This document shows positions 53,918 to 63,097 of a stretch of DNA of 64,000 nucleotides, one piece after another. The position numbers were made by a program, and so were the translations under genes. This stretch comes from Sulfurisphaera javensis. GTDB taxonomy: Archaea > Thermoproteota > Thermoprotei_A > Sulfolobales > Sulfolobaceae. The notes beneath the pieces were generated by a model. That model was not told where the DNA came from and made no database searches. It saw only the letters and a program-made list of their open reading frames with translations. Position 1 is the first letter of the stretch, and the number at the start of each line of letters is the position of its first letter. The DNA lies in assembly GCF_041154675.1 (NCBI RefSeq), contig NZ_AP031322.1, positions 930,001 through 994,000 of the forward strand. The letters run 5' to 3'.

Positions 53918-54674
53918 AGTATTTAGAGTAAGAAATGAAAACACAGAAGACGAAGATTTTGTAGCTGTAGAAGAGCCATTAGAAGTCAGAACGTGTCATG
54001 AAGGCTGCCAAACTTTTGCTATAATTATGAGAACACCAGGGAATGATATTGAACTTACTTTAGGTTTTTTATATTCTGAAGGTGTTATAAATTCAATAGA
54101 TGATGTTAGTGATATCTCCATTATTAGTGAGAATGTAGTAGAAGTAAAACTGAGAAAACCAGTAGAAGTAAAAATAAGAGATCTGATTGTTAATTCTAGT
54201 TGTGGAGTTTGTGGAAGAGCATTTTTATATACACTAAACATTTTGAAGTGCAACACCAAGATTAGAAAAGATGTTATTTTTTCTTTACCAGAGAAGTTAA
54301 AGGAGCACCAGAAAATATTTAATCTCACTGGAGGTCTTCATGCTGCTGCATTATTTACCTCTTCGGGAGAATTAACTTATGTATATGAAGATGTAGGAAG
54401 GCATAATGCTGTAGATAAGTTGGTCGGTAGATTGTTGATAGATAGAAAAATACCAGCAAGTACATATATCATGCAAGTTAGTGGAAGGATAGGATACGAA
54501 ATAGTTAGTAAAGGAATAAAGGCTGGTATTCCAATTATTTGTGGAATATCTGCTCCAACAAGCTTATCAATTGAAATAGCTGAAGAAGCAGGGGTAACTT
54601 TAATTGGATTTTTAAGAGGAAATAGCTTTAATGTTTATACTCATAAAGAGAGGATTGTTTTAATCAGTAAATAA
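53898..54674 (+). CDS. fdhD: FdhD sulfurtransferase for formate dehydrogenase maturation
   Basis: 258 residues. VNSSCGVCGRAFL carries the CxxC pair (C102, C105) that receives sulfur from a desulfurase; TGGLHAAALF, EDVGRHNAVDKLVG and SGRIGYEIVSKGIKAGI are family signatures. FdhD passes sulfur to the molybdenum cofactor so that the dehydrogenase becomes active. Overlaps the DUF1641 gene by 20 bases. Confidence 0.95.
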   Translation: MQIKKVKVFRVRNENTEDEDFVAVEEPLEVRTCHEGCQTFAIIMRTPGNDIELTLGFLYSEGVINSIDDVSDISIISENVVEVKLRKPVEVKIRDLIVNSSCGVCGRAFLYTLNILKCNTKIRKDVIFSLPEKLKEHQKIFNLTGGLHAAALFTSSGELTYVYEDVGRHNAVDKLVGRLLIDRKIPASTYIMQVSGRIGYEIVSKGIKAGIPIICGISAPTSLSIEIAEEAGVTLIGFLRGNSFNVYTHKERIVLISK

Positions 54675-54701
54675 TTTAAGTAAAAAAAGAAATTACATAT
54701 T

Positions 54702-55508
54702 ATGTTACTTAATGTTGAAGAAAATGAGGATGTTAATCTTATCATAAATTCATTTAAAGAACTCCTTGATAGAGAATGGAACATACTTGGTAACAAAAAG
54801 CATGAGGCTACAAAAGAGAAAGTTCAAGATTTATTTTATAAAATTAAAGATTTGGGAATATTTCAGTTCCTGAAAGAAAATAGTAATATATACTCTTTCT
54901 TAATAAACGAGGTTATAGGACAGAACTTGCTTCCCGGAATTATAGCAACTACAGCAATTTCAAGGAGAGATTCTCCCACTACGATAGGTGTTAAATACGT
55001 ACCAGAAATAGATAAGGCAGAATTCGTAATAACTCCTTATGGTATAGCAAAAGTTAGTGATGTGGAGTATATCGAAGTTAAATCACCAGACCCTTCAGTT
55101 AAAATGTATAAAATAATTTCTGGCAAATGGGAAAAGAAAGAAGACTTTAATTTGATCCTACTTAACGCTTCATCACAAGTTATTGGACATGGAATATATT
55201 GTTTAACAAAAGCAATTGAGTATGCAAAAAATAGAGTAGCCTTTGGGAAGCCAATAGGTTCTTATGAGGCTATCAAACATAAAATAGTTGATGATGCGAT
55301 AGGGCTTGAATTAGCTAGATCAAGATATTTAGCAAATGTAGGAGAACCAGAATCAGTCTTCGAATATTCTTTTAAGAAATCATTTAAGGCAATATTGGAT
55401 TCTATTCAAGTTCACGGAGGCATAGGATTTACTACAGATTTAGATCTGCATTTACATCTAAAAAGAATAATAATGATACAAAAGATTTTAAGTCCTCTTA
55501 TTACTTAA
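54702..55508 (+). CDS. short acyl-CoA dehydrogenase-like subunit
   Basis: 268 residues, about two thirds of a normal acyl-CoA dehydrogenase. The C-terminal helical domain is recognisable (HGIYCLTKAIEYAKNRVAFGKPIGSYEAIKHKI, IQVHGGIGFTTDLDLHLHLKR), but the N-terminal and beta domains are abbreviated and FAD-contact and catalytic-Glu motifs are not seen. It starts 28 bases after fdhD and ends over a convergent MaoC-fold gene, beyond which a fuller dehydrogenase gene (55951-57024) lies. Such short and long subunits form alpha2beta2 dehydrogenases in other organisms; that pairing is my inference. Confidence 0.75.
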   Translation: MLLNVEENEDVNLIINSFKELLDREWNILGNKKHEATKEKVQDLFYKIKDLGIFQFLKENSNIYSFLINEVIGQNLLPGIIATTAISRRDSPTTIGVKYVPEIDKAEFVITPYGIAKVSDVEYIEVKSPDPSVKMYKIISGKWEKKEDFNLILLNASSQVIGHGIYCLTKAIEYAKNRVAFGKPIGSYEAIKHKIVDDAIGLELARSRYLANVGEPESVFEYSFKKSFKAILDSIQVHGGIGFTTDLDLHLHLKRIIMIQKILSPLIT

Positions 55509-55922
55509 AATTTCCATTTTAATCCTCATTACCTCTTCTTTATTCTGGTTAACAACTATAATTTGCAAATAAACTTTACCATCTTTTTCCCTTTCTTTTT
55601 TGTCAACTACCTCTACTATGGCTTTAAGTGTATCTCCAATCTTCACTGGTCTTTTTGCATCAATCTCTAATTTAGTTAAAGCCACAAAACCTTCACCAAA
55701 AGGATCTGAGGGCAACTGGTAAGTTAAGCCAACAGCTATTGAAGCTGTAAGTAAACCGGGTAATATTCTTGTTTTAAATCTAGTATTTTTAGCGTACTCT
55801 TCATCGAGAAAGAGAGGGTTTAAAGCTCCTGTTAATCCCGTAAATAAGACAACATCTGCCTCAGTTACAGTTCTTCCTTTCGTTTCCCACTTTTGTCCTA
55901 ATTGAAAATCTTCGAAGTACAT
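55488..55922 (-). CDS. MaoC-like hotdog protein lacking the hydratase dyad
   Basis: 144 residues. Overall pattern FTGLTGALNPLFLDEEYA followed by FKTRILPGLLTASIAVGL is that of R-specific enoyl-CoA hydratases (MaoC). The usual hydratase motif has G-D-x-N-P-x-H; here the Asp is Ala33 and the His is Phe38, so both catalytic residues are absent. It may bind acyl-CoA, act as a thioesterase, or be a non-catalytic partner. Ends over the convergent short dehydrogenase gene by 21 bases and lies 28 bases after the dehydrogenase gene at 55951-57024 on the same strand. Confidence 0.85.
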   Translation of the reverse strand: MYFEDFQLGQKWETKGRTVTEADVVLFTGLTGALNPLFLDEEYAKNTRFKTRILPGLLTASIAVGLTYQLPSDPFGEGFVALTKLEIDAKRPVKIGDTLKAIVEVVDKKEREKDGKVYLQIIVVNQNKEEVMRIKMEILSNKRT

Positions 55923-55950
55923 AAGATTCTCTTCTTCTTCTTTTTAATAT

Positions 55951-57024
55951 TTATTTCGGCAACTTAAGTAATTTCTCTCCTATTAGATTTCTGAGTATTT
56001 CTGAAGTACCACCAGCAATTGTTCTTCCTCTAGATGCTAACATGCCTAAATACCAGTTTTCTTCCATAATTTGCTCTAGGTCATATTCCGTAACTGCTAC
56101 TTCATAAATTTTCTGTAAAATTTCAGACGAAACTAGTTTAAGTATGGCGCCTTCGACATCTACGTCTTCACCCTTTCTTAGTTTCACTAATAATCTTCTA
56201 TAAAATCCCTCTAATCCCTCTACTTCATCTTTTAGTTCTCTTACGTTTATTTTGTCTAAGAGAATTTTCGAAACAAATAACATTGTTACTCCTAAGAAAA
56301 ACCTTTCATGGTTTAACACTGTCATTGCTACATTCCATCCTTCATTTACCTTACCTACAACGTTCTCTTTAGGTATTTTTACTTCATTAAGATAAACGAT
56401 ATTAAACTCACTTTTCCCCGTAATTTGGTTAATCGGAGAAACTTTAATTCCTTCTTGCTTCATATTTACAATAAACATTGTCAAACCTTTATATTTATCT
56501 TCTCCAGTTCTAGCTAAAAGTAACATAAAGTTTGCTAAATGTGCATAACTACTCCAGATTTTCTGTCCAGTAACTAGATAATAATCTCCTTTATCTTCTG
56601 CTCTAGTTTTTATGTTTGCTAAATCTGAACCAGCATGAGGTTCTGAAAATCCTTGACACCATATATCGTCTGCTGAAAGTATCCTTGGTAAATATTTTTT
56701 CTTCTGTTCTTCAGTACCATGTTTAAGTATTGCTGGTCCAGCAACCATTAGACCTATTGAACCTAAACTTCTTCCATAGGGTAAACCAGCCCTTATGAAT
56801 TCCTCATAAGCAATTATCTCATAAATAGGATCTAAGCCTTGACCACCATACTCTTTAGGCCAAGTTATTCCTATATATCCACCTTCATAAAGCTTTCTTT
56901 GCCAATTTCTTAGCTCCTCATAGTTTTCAATTTCAGCTGTATCGAAAAGTATCTTTAACCTATAAGGAGGAGCATTTTGCTTAATCCATTCCCTTATCTT
57001 TAACCTATACTCATCTTCATTCAT
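55951..57024 (-). CDS. acyl-CoA dehydrogenase
   Basis: 357 residues. YIGITWPKEYGGQGLDPIYEI, GFSEPHAGSDLANIKT, VTGQKIWSSYAHLANFMLL and VTVLNHERFFLG give a standard FadE-like enzyme. The C-terminus reads TIAGGTSEILRNLIGEKLL, with Gly where short-chain enzymes have the catalytic Glu (YEGT), as in the FadE types whose base lies elsewhere or that work as heteromers. Same operon as the MaoC-like gene (28 bases apart). Confidence 0.92.
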   Translation of the reverse strand: MNEDEYRLKIREWIKQNAPPYRLKILFDTAEIENYEELRNWQRKLYEGGYIGITWPKEYGGQGLDPIYEIIAYEEFIRAGLPYGRSLGSIGLMVAGPAILKHGTEEQKKKYLPRILSADDIWCQGFSEPHAGSDLANIKTRAEDKGDYYLVTGQKIWSSYAHLANFMLLLARTGEDKYKGLTMFIVNMKQEGIKVSPINQITGKSEFNIVYLNEVKIPKENVVGKVNEGWNVAMTVLNHERFFLGVTMLFVSKILLDKINVRELKDEVEGLEGFYRRLLVKLRKGEDVDVEGAILKLVSSEILQKIYEVAVTEYDLEQIMEENWYLGMLASRGRTIAGGTSEILRNLIGEKLLKLPK

Positions 57025-57058
57025 AAATTAATATCACACTAAAATAAAATTAAGTTTT

Positions 57059-57880
57059 TTATGAAGTCATAGTTAAGTAAACTCCTATCAAAGTGATAGC
57101 TGATCCTATAATTTCTAAGAAAGTTGGTATTGTTTTAAAGAAAACATAAGATAGGATATAAGCAGTTACTGGAACTAGAAGCGACCCAGTACTCGCTTTT
57201 ACACTGCCTAAATATTTCACTGCGTTAAACCAGAAGAAAAACCCTCCAACTTGTGCAATTAATCCTAAAGTAATTAATAATCCTATTCCAGTTAGATTAA
57301 ACGCAAAACTAAAATCTATTGGTGTTATGGCGAGTAATATAGGAATTGATACTAGAGCCATAAAAGCATTCAGTTTAACTAAATCTTCCTTTAATAAATT
57401 TCTTCTGTAATATACTGTACCTAAAGCCCAAATTATTCCACCTATTAAACCAAATAAAAGACCTAAATTAAATGAGATAAAAGCTGATGCAGTTATTCCT
57501 ATAACTCCGATAATTATTCCAATAATTCCTTTCATCTTAATCTTAGTGCCTAAAATCAGTTCTATAACTAGGATAAATAAAGGCTGAGTATATATCATAA
57601 TAGCGACTAAACCCGGATTGCTAGAGAAGTAAACCCCTAAATTAAGAAAAGTAAGTAAGCCAACAAAATTCAATAAGCCATTTATAAATTGTTTAATCCC
57701 TACAGAAAGTCCTCTACCTAAAATATAAAAGAAAATAAAACCTATTGAAACCCTAACAACACTTATTATCATGGGAGATGCATATTCTGAAACTAACTTG
57801 GTAAGAGGATATGATAATCCCCAAACTATTGCTACTGGTATCATCCATTTTAAAAACAACGATCCAGTACTGGAAGACAT
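57059..57880 (-). CDS. EamA/DMT-family transporter
   Basis: 273 residues, ten predicted helices in two similar halves of five, as in the drug/metabolite transporter family. First helix PVAIVWGLSYPLTKLVSEYASPM, and ASTGSLLVPVTAYILSYVFFKT in the second half are typical of EamA proteins. Exports metabolites; substrate unknown. Probably independent of the dehydrogenase gene 34 bases downstream on the same strand, although cotranscription is possible. Confidence 0.87.
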   Translation of the reverse strand: MSSSTGSLFLKWMIPVAIVWGLSYPLTKLVSEYASPMIISVVRVSIGFIFFYILGRGLSVGIKQFINGLLNFVGLLTFLNLGVYFSSNPGLVAIMIYTQPLFILVIELILGTKIKMKGIIGIIIGVIGITASAFISFNLGLLFGLIGGIIWALGTVYYRRNLLKEDLVKLNAFMALVSIPILLAITPIDFSFAFNLTGIGLLITLGLIAQVGGFFFWFNAVKYLGSVKASTGSLLVPVTAYILSYVFFKTIPTFLEIIGSAITLIGVYLTMTS

Positions 57881-58008
57881 AATAATACTTCGACATTTTA
57901 TTATTTAAAAACTAACTTTACCTATGGAAATTTACTATATATTGGAAATTATATATTCTTTAATATTTATTTAAAATAAAACTTTTAAGTTAGTTTGAAT
58001 AACTATCA

Positions 58009-58344
58009 ATGATGGCAAAAGTACTCTTTTTGATAATGTCTGGCGATGAAAAGTTCGATTTAGCTATGAGAATGGCATATAACTCAATGAAAAATAAGAG
58101 GTATGAAGATGTCAAGATAATATTCTTTGGTCCAAGTCAAAAGAAATTAACGCAGATAGATGGCGATATAAAAAACATGTTCCAAGAGATGCTTAATAAT
58201 AAAGCTATAGATTCAGCTTGTATCGGTGTAGCTCAAGCAATGAATATAAAGCCTAATTTAGAAAGTATGGGAGTAAGCTTAATGCCTGCTGGTGAAAGAG
58301 TGTCTTATTATGTTAATCAAGGATACGAAGTTATAACTTTTTAA
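58009..58344 (+). CDS. DsrE-family small protein
   Basis: 111 residues. AKVLFLIMSGDEKFDLAMRMA and YEDVKIIFFGPSQKKL are the first two strand-helix units of the DsrE/F fold; SACIGVAQAMNI carries one Cys, at about residue 72. Related to the DsrE protein at 1649-2008 but not in a sulfur operon. Either ATG 58009 or 58012 can start it. The 242-base region after it is AT-rich, with nothing recognisable until the next promoter. Confidence 0.8.
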   Translation: MMAKVLFLIMSGDEKFDLAMRMAYNSMKNKRYEDVKIIFFGPSQKKLTQIDGDIKNMFQEMLNNKAIDSACIGVAQAMNIKPNLESMGVSLMPAGERVSYYVNQGYEVITF

Positions 58345-58586
58345 GACATAAAGATAAACTTTTTATTTCTATATCTATTATTTTTAGTTATACTTTTAAA
58401 TCTTATTTAACTAAACTATTTCTTAATCTATTATTTTTACATTCTACTAATAAAGTATATTTGAATATTTTTGTAAAAAACAGATATATAGTAATAGGTA
58501 TATGTGTTTATTTATATACTTTCACAGATTCTGATAATCATAAAAATTTATAAATTAGTGTAACTATATTATACATGTGAGAAAAA

Positions 58587-58781
58587 ATGGCAAAAATTGG
58601 AAAACTATGTGGCTGCAGTTCTTTGATAGCTATAGGCGCTTTCCTGTTTGGCGGTGGATTAGCTGGAATTGTTAAAGTAGCATCACCAGAATTTCCACTT
58701 TACTTGGGCGTATTATTAATGCTAATAGGTACTTTATCAGCTTCAGTCACTTTAGCTCCAGATAAATCTCAAGAATACTGA
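58587..58781 (+). CDS. small membrane protein, unknown
   Basis: 64 residues with two hydrophobic segments (SLIAIGAFLFGGGLAGIV and YLGVLLMLIGTLSASVTL) and an N-terminal KLCGCSS. An AAATTTATAAATTAG box about 40 bases upstream implies a short leader holding GTGAG. No family recognised. The flavoprotein gene follows 51 bases on. Confidence 0.6.
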   Translation: MAKIGKLCGCSSLIAIGAFLFGGGLAGIVKVASPEFPLYLGVLLMLIGTLSASVTLAPDKSQEY

Positions 58782-58832
58782 GTTTCTCAAAAGTAAGTTA
58801 GATTTATTTATTTTATTAACGTTTTTTGAAAT

Positions 58833-60476
58833 ATGAAGTTACTAGAACCTTTTTCTATTAAAGATGTTGAACTAAAGAATCGAGTAGTAATGTCACCAAT
58901 GATAACTAATTTAGCTACACCCGAAGGTTATCCTACCGAAGAACACATAATGTATTTTGTTAGAAGAGCTTCAGCTGGTTTACTAATAACTGAATACACT
59001 TACGTAAACAAAGTTGATGCAAGAGGTTCACCAAATCAATTAGGATTATATGATGATGAATTAATACCAAAATTTGCTAGATTAACAGAAGCTATACATA
59101 ACATGGACTCTAAAATTTTCGTACAACTTGTTCATGTTGGAAGAAAAACTAGAAAAAACCTAATTTGGGGAAATCAACCTATCGCGCCATCAAATATACC
59201 TCTTTTAGATCCCGTTAAAGAAATGACAGAAGATGATATAAATAGGGTCATAATGGACTTTGTAAAAGCATCTGAGAGAGCTGAAAAAAGTGGATTTGAT
59301 GGAATTGAACTCCACGGAGCTCATGGATACTTAATTGCTCAATTCTTATCGCCAGCAACTAATAAGAGAGAAGACAAGTATAGAGATGGAGTAATTTTCC
59401 TAGAAGAATTAATAAAGGAAATTAAGAGAATAGTTAGTATTCCAGTTGGAATGAGAATATCTGTAACAGAATTTGATCCTCAAGGATTAACTCCCGAACT
59501 TGTTAGCAAAATAGTGAAAAGAGTAGAGCATTTACTAGATTATGTACATCTCTCAGCAGGAAGAGATGGACCATTAGGTGGTTCTTCATCATTTTATTAT
59601 CAAAGACCAAGTTACGTAGAAGAGGCAAAAATTGTTAGAAAATCAGCCAATTTACCCTTGCTTTTAGTTGGTTCAGTTTCAACAGTTGAAGATGCAGAAA
59701 AAGTTCTTGAGGTAGCTGATGCAGTAGTCTTAGGAAGACAAATTCTAGCTGACCCAGATTGGGTAGTAAAAGTTCAAAAGAATTTGCCAATACGTCCATG
59801 TATAAGATGTAATCAATTATGTAGATTATTATCTACAAGAGAAGTAAGATGTGATGTAAACCCAGAATTAGGTTGGGAAATATTGCAACTGAAGAAAGGA
59901 GAAGGAGAAGTGAAAATCGCTGGCGGAGGAGTGATGGGTTTAGAGATAGCAAGGGTATTAGCTTTAAGAGGATTTGATGTTAAACTATATGAAAAAAGAG
60001 ATAAATTAGGTGGTCAACTAAATGAAATAAAAGATCCTTGGAAAAAGAATGAATTCTTACGTTTGATTGATTATTATGAGAAAGAACTAAAAAGACTTAA
60101 CGTTAAAATATACTTGTCAAGGGAAGAGAAAGATGTAGACATTGTAGCTATACCCAAAGAAAGACAACCAGAATTTAAGGAGTATAAAGGCCTTAGAATA
60201 TTAATAAATTCAAACCTTTACGCTTACCAAGATTATGTGTTTGAGTGGATAAAGTATAATGAAGTGTACGTGACGGATAACGTATTTAAGGGCTTAGATA
60301 GAAATAGAAGTTACTTACTTCAGCAAAAATATAAAGAATTAGGAGTTAACATAGTGAAAGAGAAAGTTAACGCAGATATAGTAATTGACGACATTAGAAA
60401 AAATCAACCTTCAATAGGTCAATCTATATCTAGAGGCTTTTGGCTAGCCATGAATTGGAACACTAGTCTCCTCTAA
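58833..60476 (+). CDS. 2,4-dienoyl-CoA reductase / old-yellow-enzyme-like flavoprotein, reduced C-terminal domain
   Basis: 547 residues; bacterial dienoyl-CoA reductases have about 640-670. N-terminal FMN barrel: [46 protein letters not shown]. Iron-sulfur linker CIRCNQLC...RCDVNP has all four Cys. The C-terminal part has one dinucleotide loop [21 protein letters not shown] with [10 protein letters not shown] for FAD, but the expected internal NAD(P) loop is not found and the end is short. Could reduce unsaturated acyl-CoA or another enone. Ends over a convergent carrier gene. Confidence 0.85.
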   Translation: MKLLEPFSIKDVELKNRVVMSPMITNLATPEGYPTEEHIMYFVRRASAGLLITEYTYVNKVDARGSPNQLGLYDDELIPKFARLTEAIHNMDSKIFVQLVHVGRKTRKNLIWGNQPIAPSNIPLLDPVKEMTEDDINRVIMDFVKASERAEKSGFDGIELHGAHGYLIAQFLSPATNKREDKYRDGVIFLEELIKEIKRIVSIPVGMRISVTEFDPQGLTPELVSKIVKRVEHLLDYVHLSAGRDGPLGGSSSFYYQRPSYVEEAKIVRKSANLPLLLVGSVSTVEDAEKVLEVADAVVLGRQILADPDWVVKVQKNLPIRPCIRCNQLCRLLSTREVRCDVNPELGWEILQLKKGEGEVKIAGGGVMGLEIARVLALRGFDVKLYEKRDKLGGQLNEIKDPWKKNEFLRLIDYYEKELKRLNVKIYLSREEKDVDIVAIPKERQPEFKEYKGLRILINSNLYAYQDYVFEWIKYNEVYVTDNVFKGLDRNRSYLLQQKYKELGVNIVKEKVNADIVIDDIRKNQPSIGQSISRGFWLAMNWNTSLL

Positions 60477-61721
60477 AGGTTTTTTAGCCGTCTCCTTAAA
60501 CATTATGATCGCTATTATATCTGCTATAATACATATAGTAGCGAAGAATAATAAAGAATGTGAGAAACTTAATTCTTTTTCTAAAATAGGAAAATAGAAA
60601 GTGCCTAACACACCACCAATTCTGCTCACTGCAGTTGCAAATCCCTGACCACTCGCCCTCACTGAAGTTGGATATAATTCTGTTGGATAAAATAATGTTA
60701 CAGCTCCAGCCCATTGCTCAAAAGCTACAAAGGTCATAAAATATGGTACTAAAATACTTCCAGATAGATGTAAGAGAGCTCCTACGTAAAGAAGAAGACT
60801 CATTAAAGATAATCCGATAATTAATGTCGGTCTTCTTCCTATAGGATCTATTACATTTATAGCTATTAGATAACCTATTAATGCTCCTATCGATATTGCT
60901 AAAGTACCTAATACAACTTCGTATTTGGAAGGAAAAGCAAACTGTTCTAACAAATAAGGATAGTAAAGTCCTATTCCGTAAGAGGCAACATCAAACAAAA
61001 ACCATACTGAAGTAACAAATAACGTCACTATTAAGAGCCTCCCCTTAAATATGTCTATAAATGATGATGCACCTTTAGTTTGCAATTGTCTTTCTCCTTT
61101 TTCTTTACCAACAGCTATTAACCATCTTGGTGACTCAATTAATTTTAATCTGAGTAATACTATAGGGATAGAAATTAATGCTCCAAATAAAAATACATAT
61201 CTCCAGAAATAAGGACCAATAGGCAGAAATGCTAGAGTAACTAAACTAGATATTGCTGTCCCTACCCAATACATCGATATAGATCCTACTAGATATTTTC
61301 CTCTTGTTAATGACGGAGATAATTCACTTAATATCGTACTACTTATTGGATAATCTCCACCAATTCCGAAACCTAGAAATAACCTTGAAAGAAATAGTTC
61401 CATAAAACTATTGGACAAAGCGGTTAAAATTCCAAAAACTAAAAAGAAGAATAAATCTATTCCCATTAATTTACTTCTTCCCAGTTTATCTGATAAGAAC
61501 CCAAAAACAATTGATCCAGGAATCATGCCGATTAGTGAAGACGCTACGAGTAATCCATATTCACTAATAGTTAATGAAAGTTCTTTAGATATTATAGTTG
61601 CAGCAAATGATATTATTGATAAATCGTATCCATCTAATAAAAACCCTCCAGAGCTTACAAAAAAGGCTCTAAGCTTTACTCCTAAAGGGATTTTTTCAAA
61701 GCTCACAAATATTCTCAACAC
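60444..61721 (-). CDS. MFS transporter (aromatic/organic-acid symporter-like)
   Basis: 425 residues, 12 helices. [37 protein letters not shown] (motif A), [19 protein letters not shown] and [19 protein letters not shown] are typical of the sugar/aromatic-acid porter branch. The last 33 bases overlap the flavoprotein gene convergently. Substrate unknown. Confidence 0.87.
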   Translation of the reverse strand: MLRIFVSFEKIPLGVKLRAFFVSSGGFLLDGYDLSIISFAATIISKELSLTISEYGLLVASSLIGMIPGSIVFGFLSDKLGRSKLMGIDLFFFLVFGILTALSNSFMELFLSRLFLGFGIGGDYPISSTILSELSPSLTRGKYLVGSISMYWVGTAISSLVTLAFLPIGPYFWRYVFLFGALISIPIVLLRLKLIESPRWLIAVGKEKGERQLQTKGASSFIDIFKGRLLIVTLFVTSVWFLFDVASYGIGLYYPYLLEQFAFPSKYEVVLGTLAISIGALIGYLIAINVIDPIGRRPTLIIGLSLMSLLLYVGALLHLSGSILVPYFMTFVAFEQWAGAVTLFYPTELYPTSVRASGQGFATAVSRIGGVLGTFYFPILEKELSFSHSLLFFATICIIADIIAIIMFKETAKKPLEETSVPIHG

Positions 61722-61851
61722 ATTATTCCTAAAAAGTTTTGACGGTTTAAATATTCTGATTTTTATAATTATAATTAATTATTGTAGAAATGAAACAAAT
61801 TTATTAAAAAGTTAAATATTTGCTTAAATAACATTTTATGTATGACCATTT

Positions 61852-63075
61852 ATGGAGAAATTCACTGACTACCTTATAATTGGTAGTGGAATAGCTGGAT
61901 ACAGTGCTCTAAAAGAATTAGAGAAAGAGAACGTAATAATGGTTACCTCTGATAGGTATTATCCTTACGACAGACCACCATTATCAAAAGAATACTTGAG
62001 AGGAAAGATTGATAGAGATTCAATATTTTTTGAACCGGTAAGTTACTATGAAAAAAGAGAAAATTTAAGAGTAATTTTGAATAAAGCAGTAGAAAGAATA
62101 GATCCTAAAGAGAAAGTAGCAGAACTTAATGATGGTTCAGTAATTCATTTTGATAAAGCCTTAATAGCTACTGGTGGAAGGCCTAGAAGGTTAAACATAC
62201 CTGGAGAAAACTTACAAGGAATCCATTACCTTAGAACATTAGATGACTGTGACAGTTTGAAGCAAGAAAAAGGAAAGGAAGCAGTTATAGTAGGAGGAGG
62301 CTTTATTGGTATTGAGGTTGCCTCTAGTCTTACTATGTTAGGAGTAAAGACTACTGTAATAGAGGTTAAGCCTTATATTTGGAACACTTTCGTGGATGAG
62401 AAGATATCAAGATTAATACAAAATTACTTCGAAAAACATGGCGTTAGTTTCGTACTTAATGAAGGAGTTAAAGAATTTCTAGGAGATAATAAAGTAAATA
62501 AAGTCGTTACACAAGGAGGCAAAAGTTTAAACGCTGACTTTGTTTTAATTGCAGTTGGTATTCTACCTAATGTTGAAATTGCACAAAAAAGTGGTATTTC
62601 AGTAGAAAATGGTATAATAGCAAATGAATATTTGGAAACTTCGGCGAAAGATATTTATGTCGCTGGTGATGTTGCTAACATTTATGATCCTTCAATTGGG
62701 AAAAGAAGGAGAATAGAACATTGGAATAATGCAGATTATACTGGCAAACTTGCTGCAAAAAATATGCAAGGAAAAAAGGAAAAGTATAATTTCCTCTCAA
62801 CAATTTGGTCTGACATATTTGATTTGCATATAGAATCTGGCGGTGAGACAACAGATTACGATGAATATATAATTAGGGGTAATTTCTCCATTGACAATCC
62901 TAATTTTAATGTAATATACTTGAAAGGAGGAGTTATAAGAGGATATGTGGCTATAAACAGAAATTATGAGGAGCTTTCAGCTTTAAATAAATTAATCATG
63001 GCAAAGGCATACGTTAATAATAAGAAGAAAGAGTTAGAAGACGAAAGTTATGATTTAAGCAAATTAAGTTTATAA
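61852..63075 (+). CDS. FAD-dependent ferredoxin-reductase-type NAD(P) oxidoreductase
   Basis: 407 residues. FAD loop [35 protein letters not shown] (the YxRPPLSK motif of BphA4/rubredoxin reductase-like enzymes), NAD loop [20 protein letters not shown] and late [12 protein letters not shown] with [21 protein letters not shown]. No redox-active CxxC. Such enzymes pass electrons from NADH to a ferredoxin, a Rieske protein or the like. A molybdenum hydroxylase subunit starts 22 bases downstream, so the two may be one operon. Confidence 0.9.
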   Translation: MEKFTDYLIIGSGIAGYSALKELEKENVIMVTSDRYYPYDRPPLSKEYLRGKIDRDSIFFEPVSYYEKRENLRVILNKAVERIDPKEKVAELNDGSVIHFDKALIATGGRPRRLNIPGENLQGIHYLRTLDDCDSLKQEKGKEAVIVGGGFIGIEVASSLTMLGVKTTVIEVKPYIWNTFVDEKISRLIQNYFEKHGVSFVLNEGVKEFLGDNKVNKVVTQGGKSLNADFVLIAVGILPNVEIAQKSGISVENGIIANEYLETSAKDIYVAGDVANIYDPSIGKRRRIEHWNNADYTGKLAAKNMQGKKEKYNFLSTIWSDIFDLHIESGGETTDYDEYIIRGNFSIDNPNFNVIYLKGGVIRGYVAINRNYEELSALNKLIMAKAYVNNKKKELEDESYDLSKLSL

Positions 63076-63097
63076 AGAATCTTGCACTCTATTTTTT

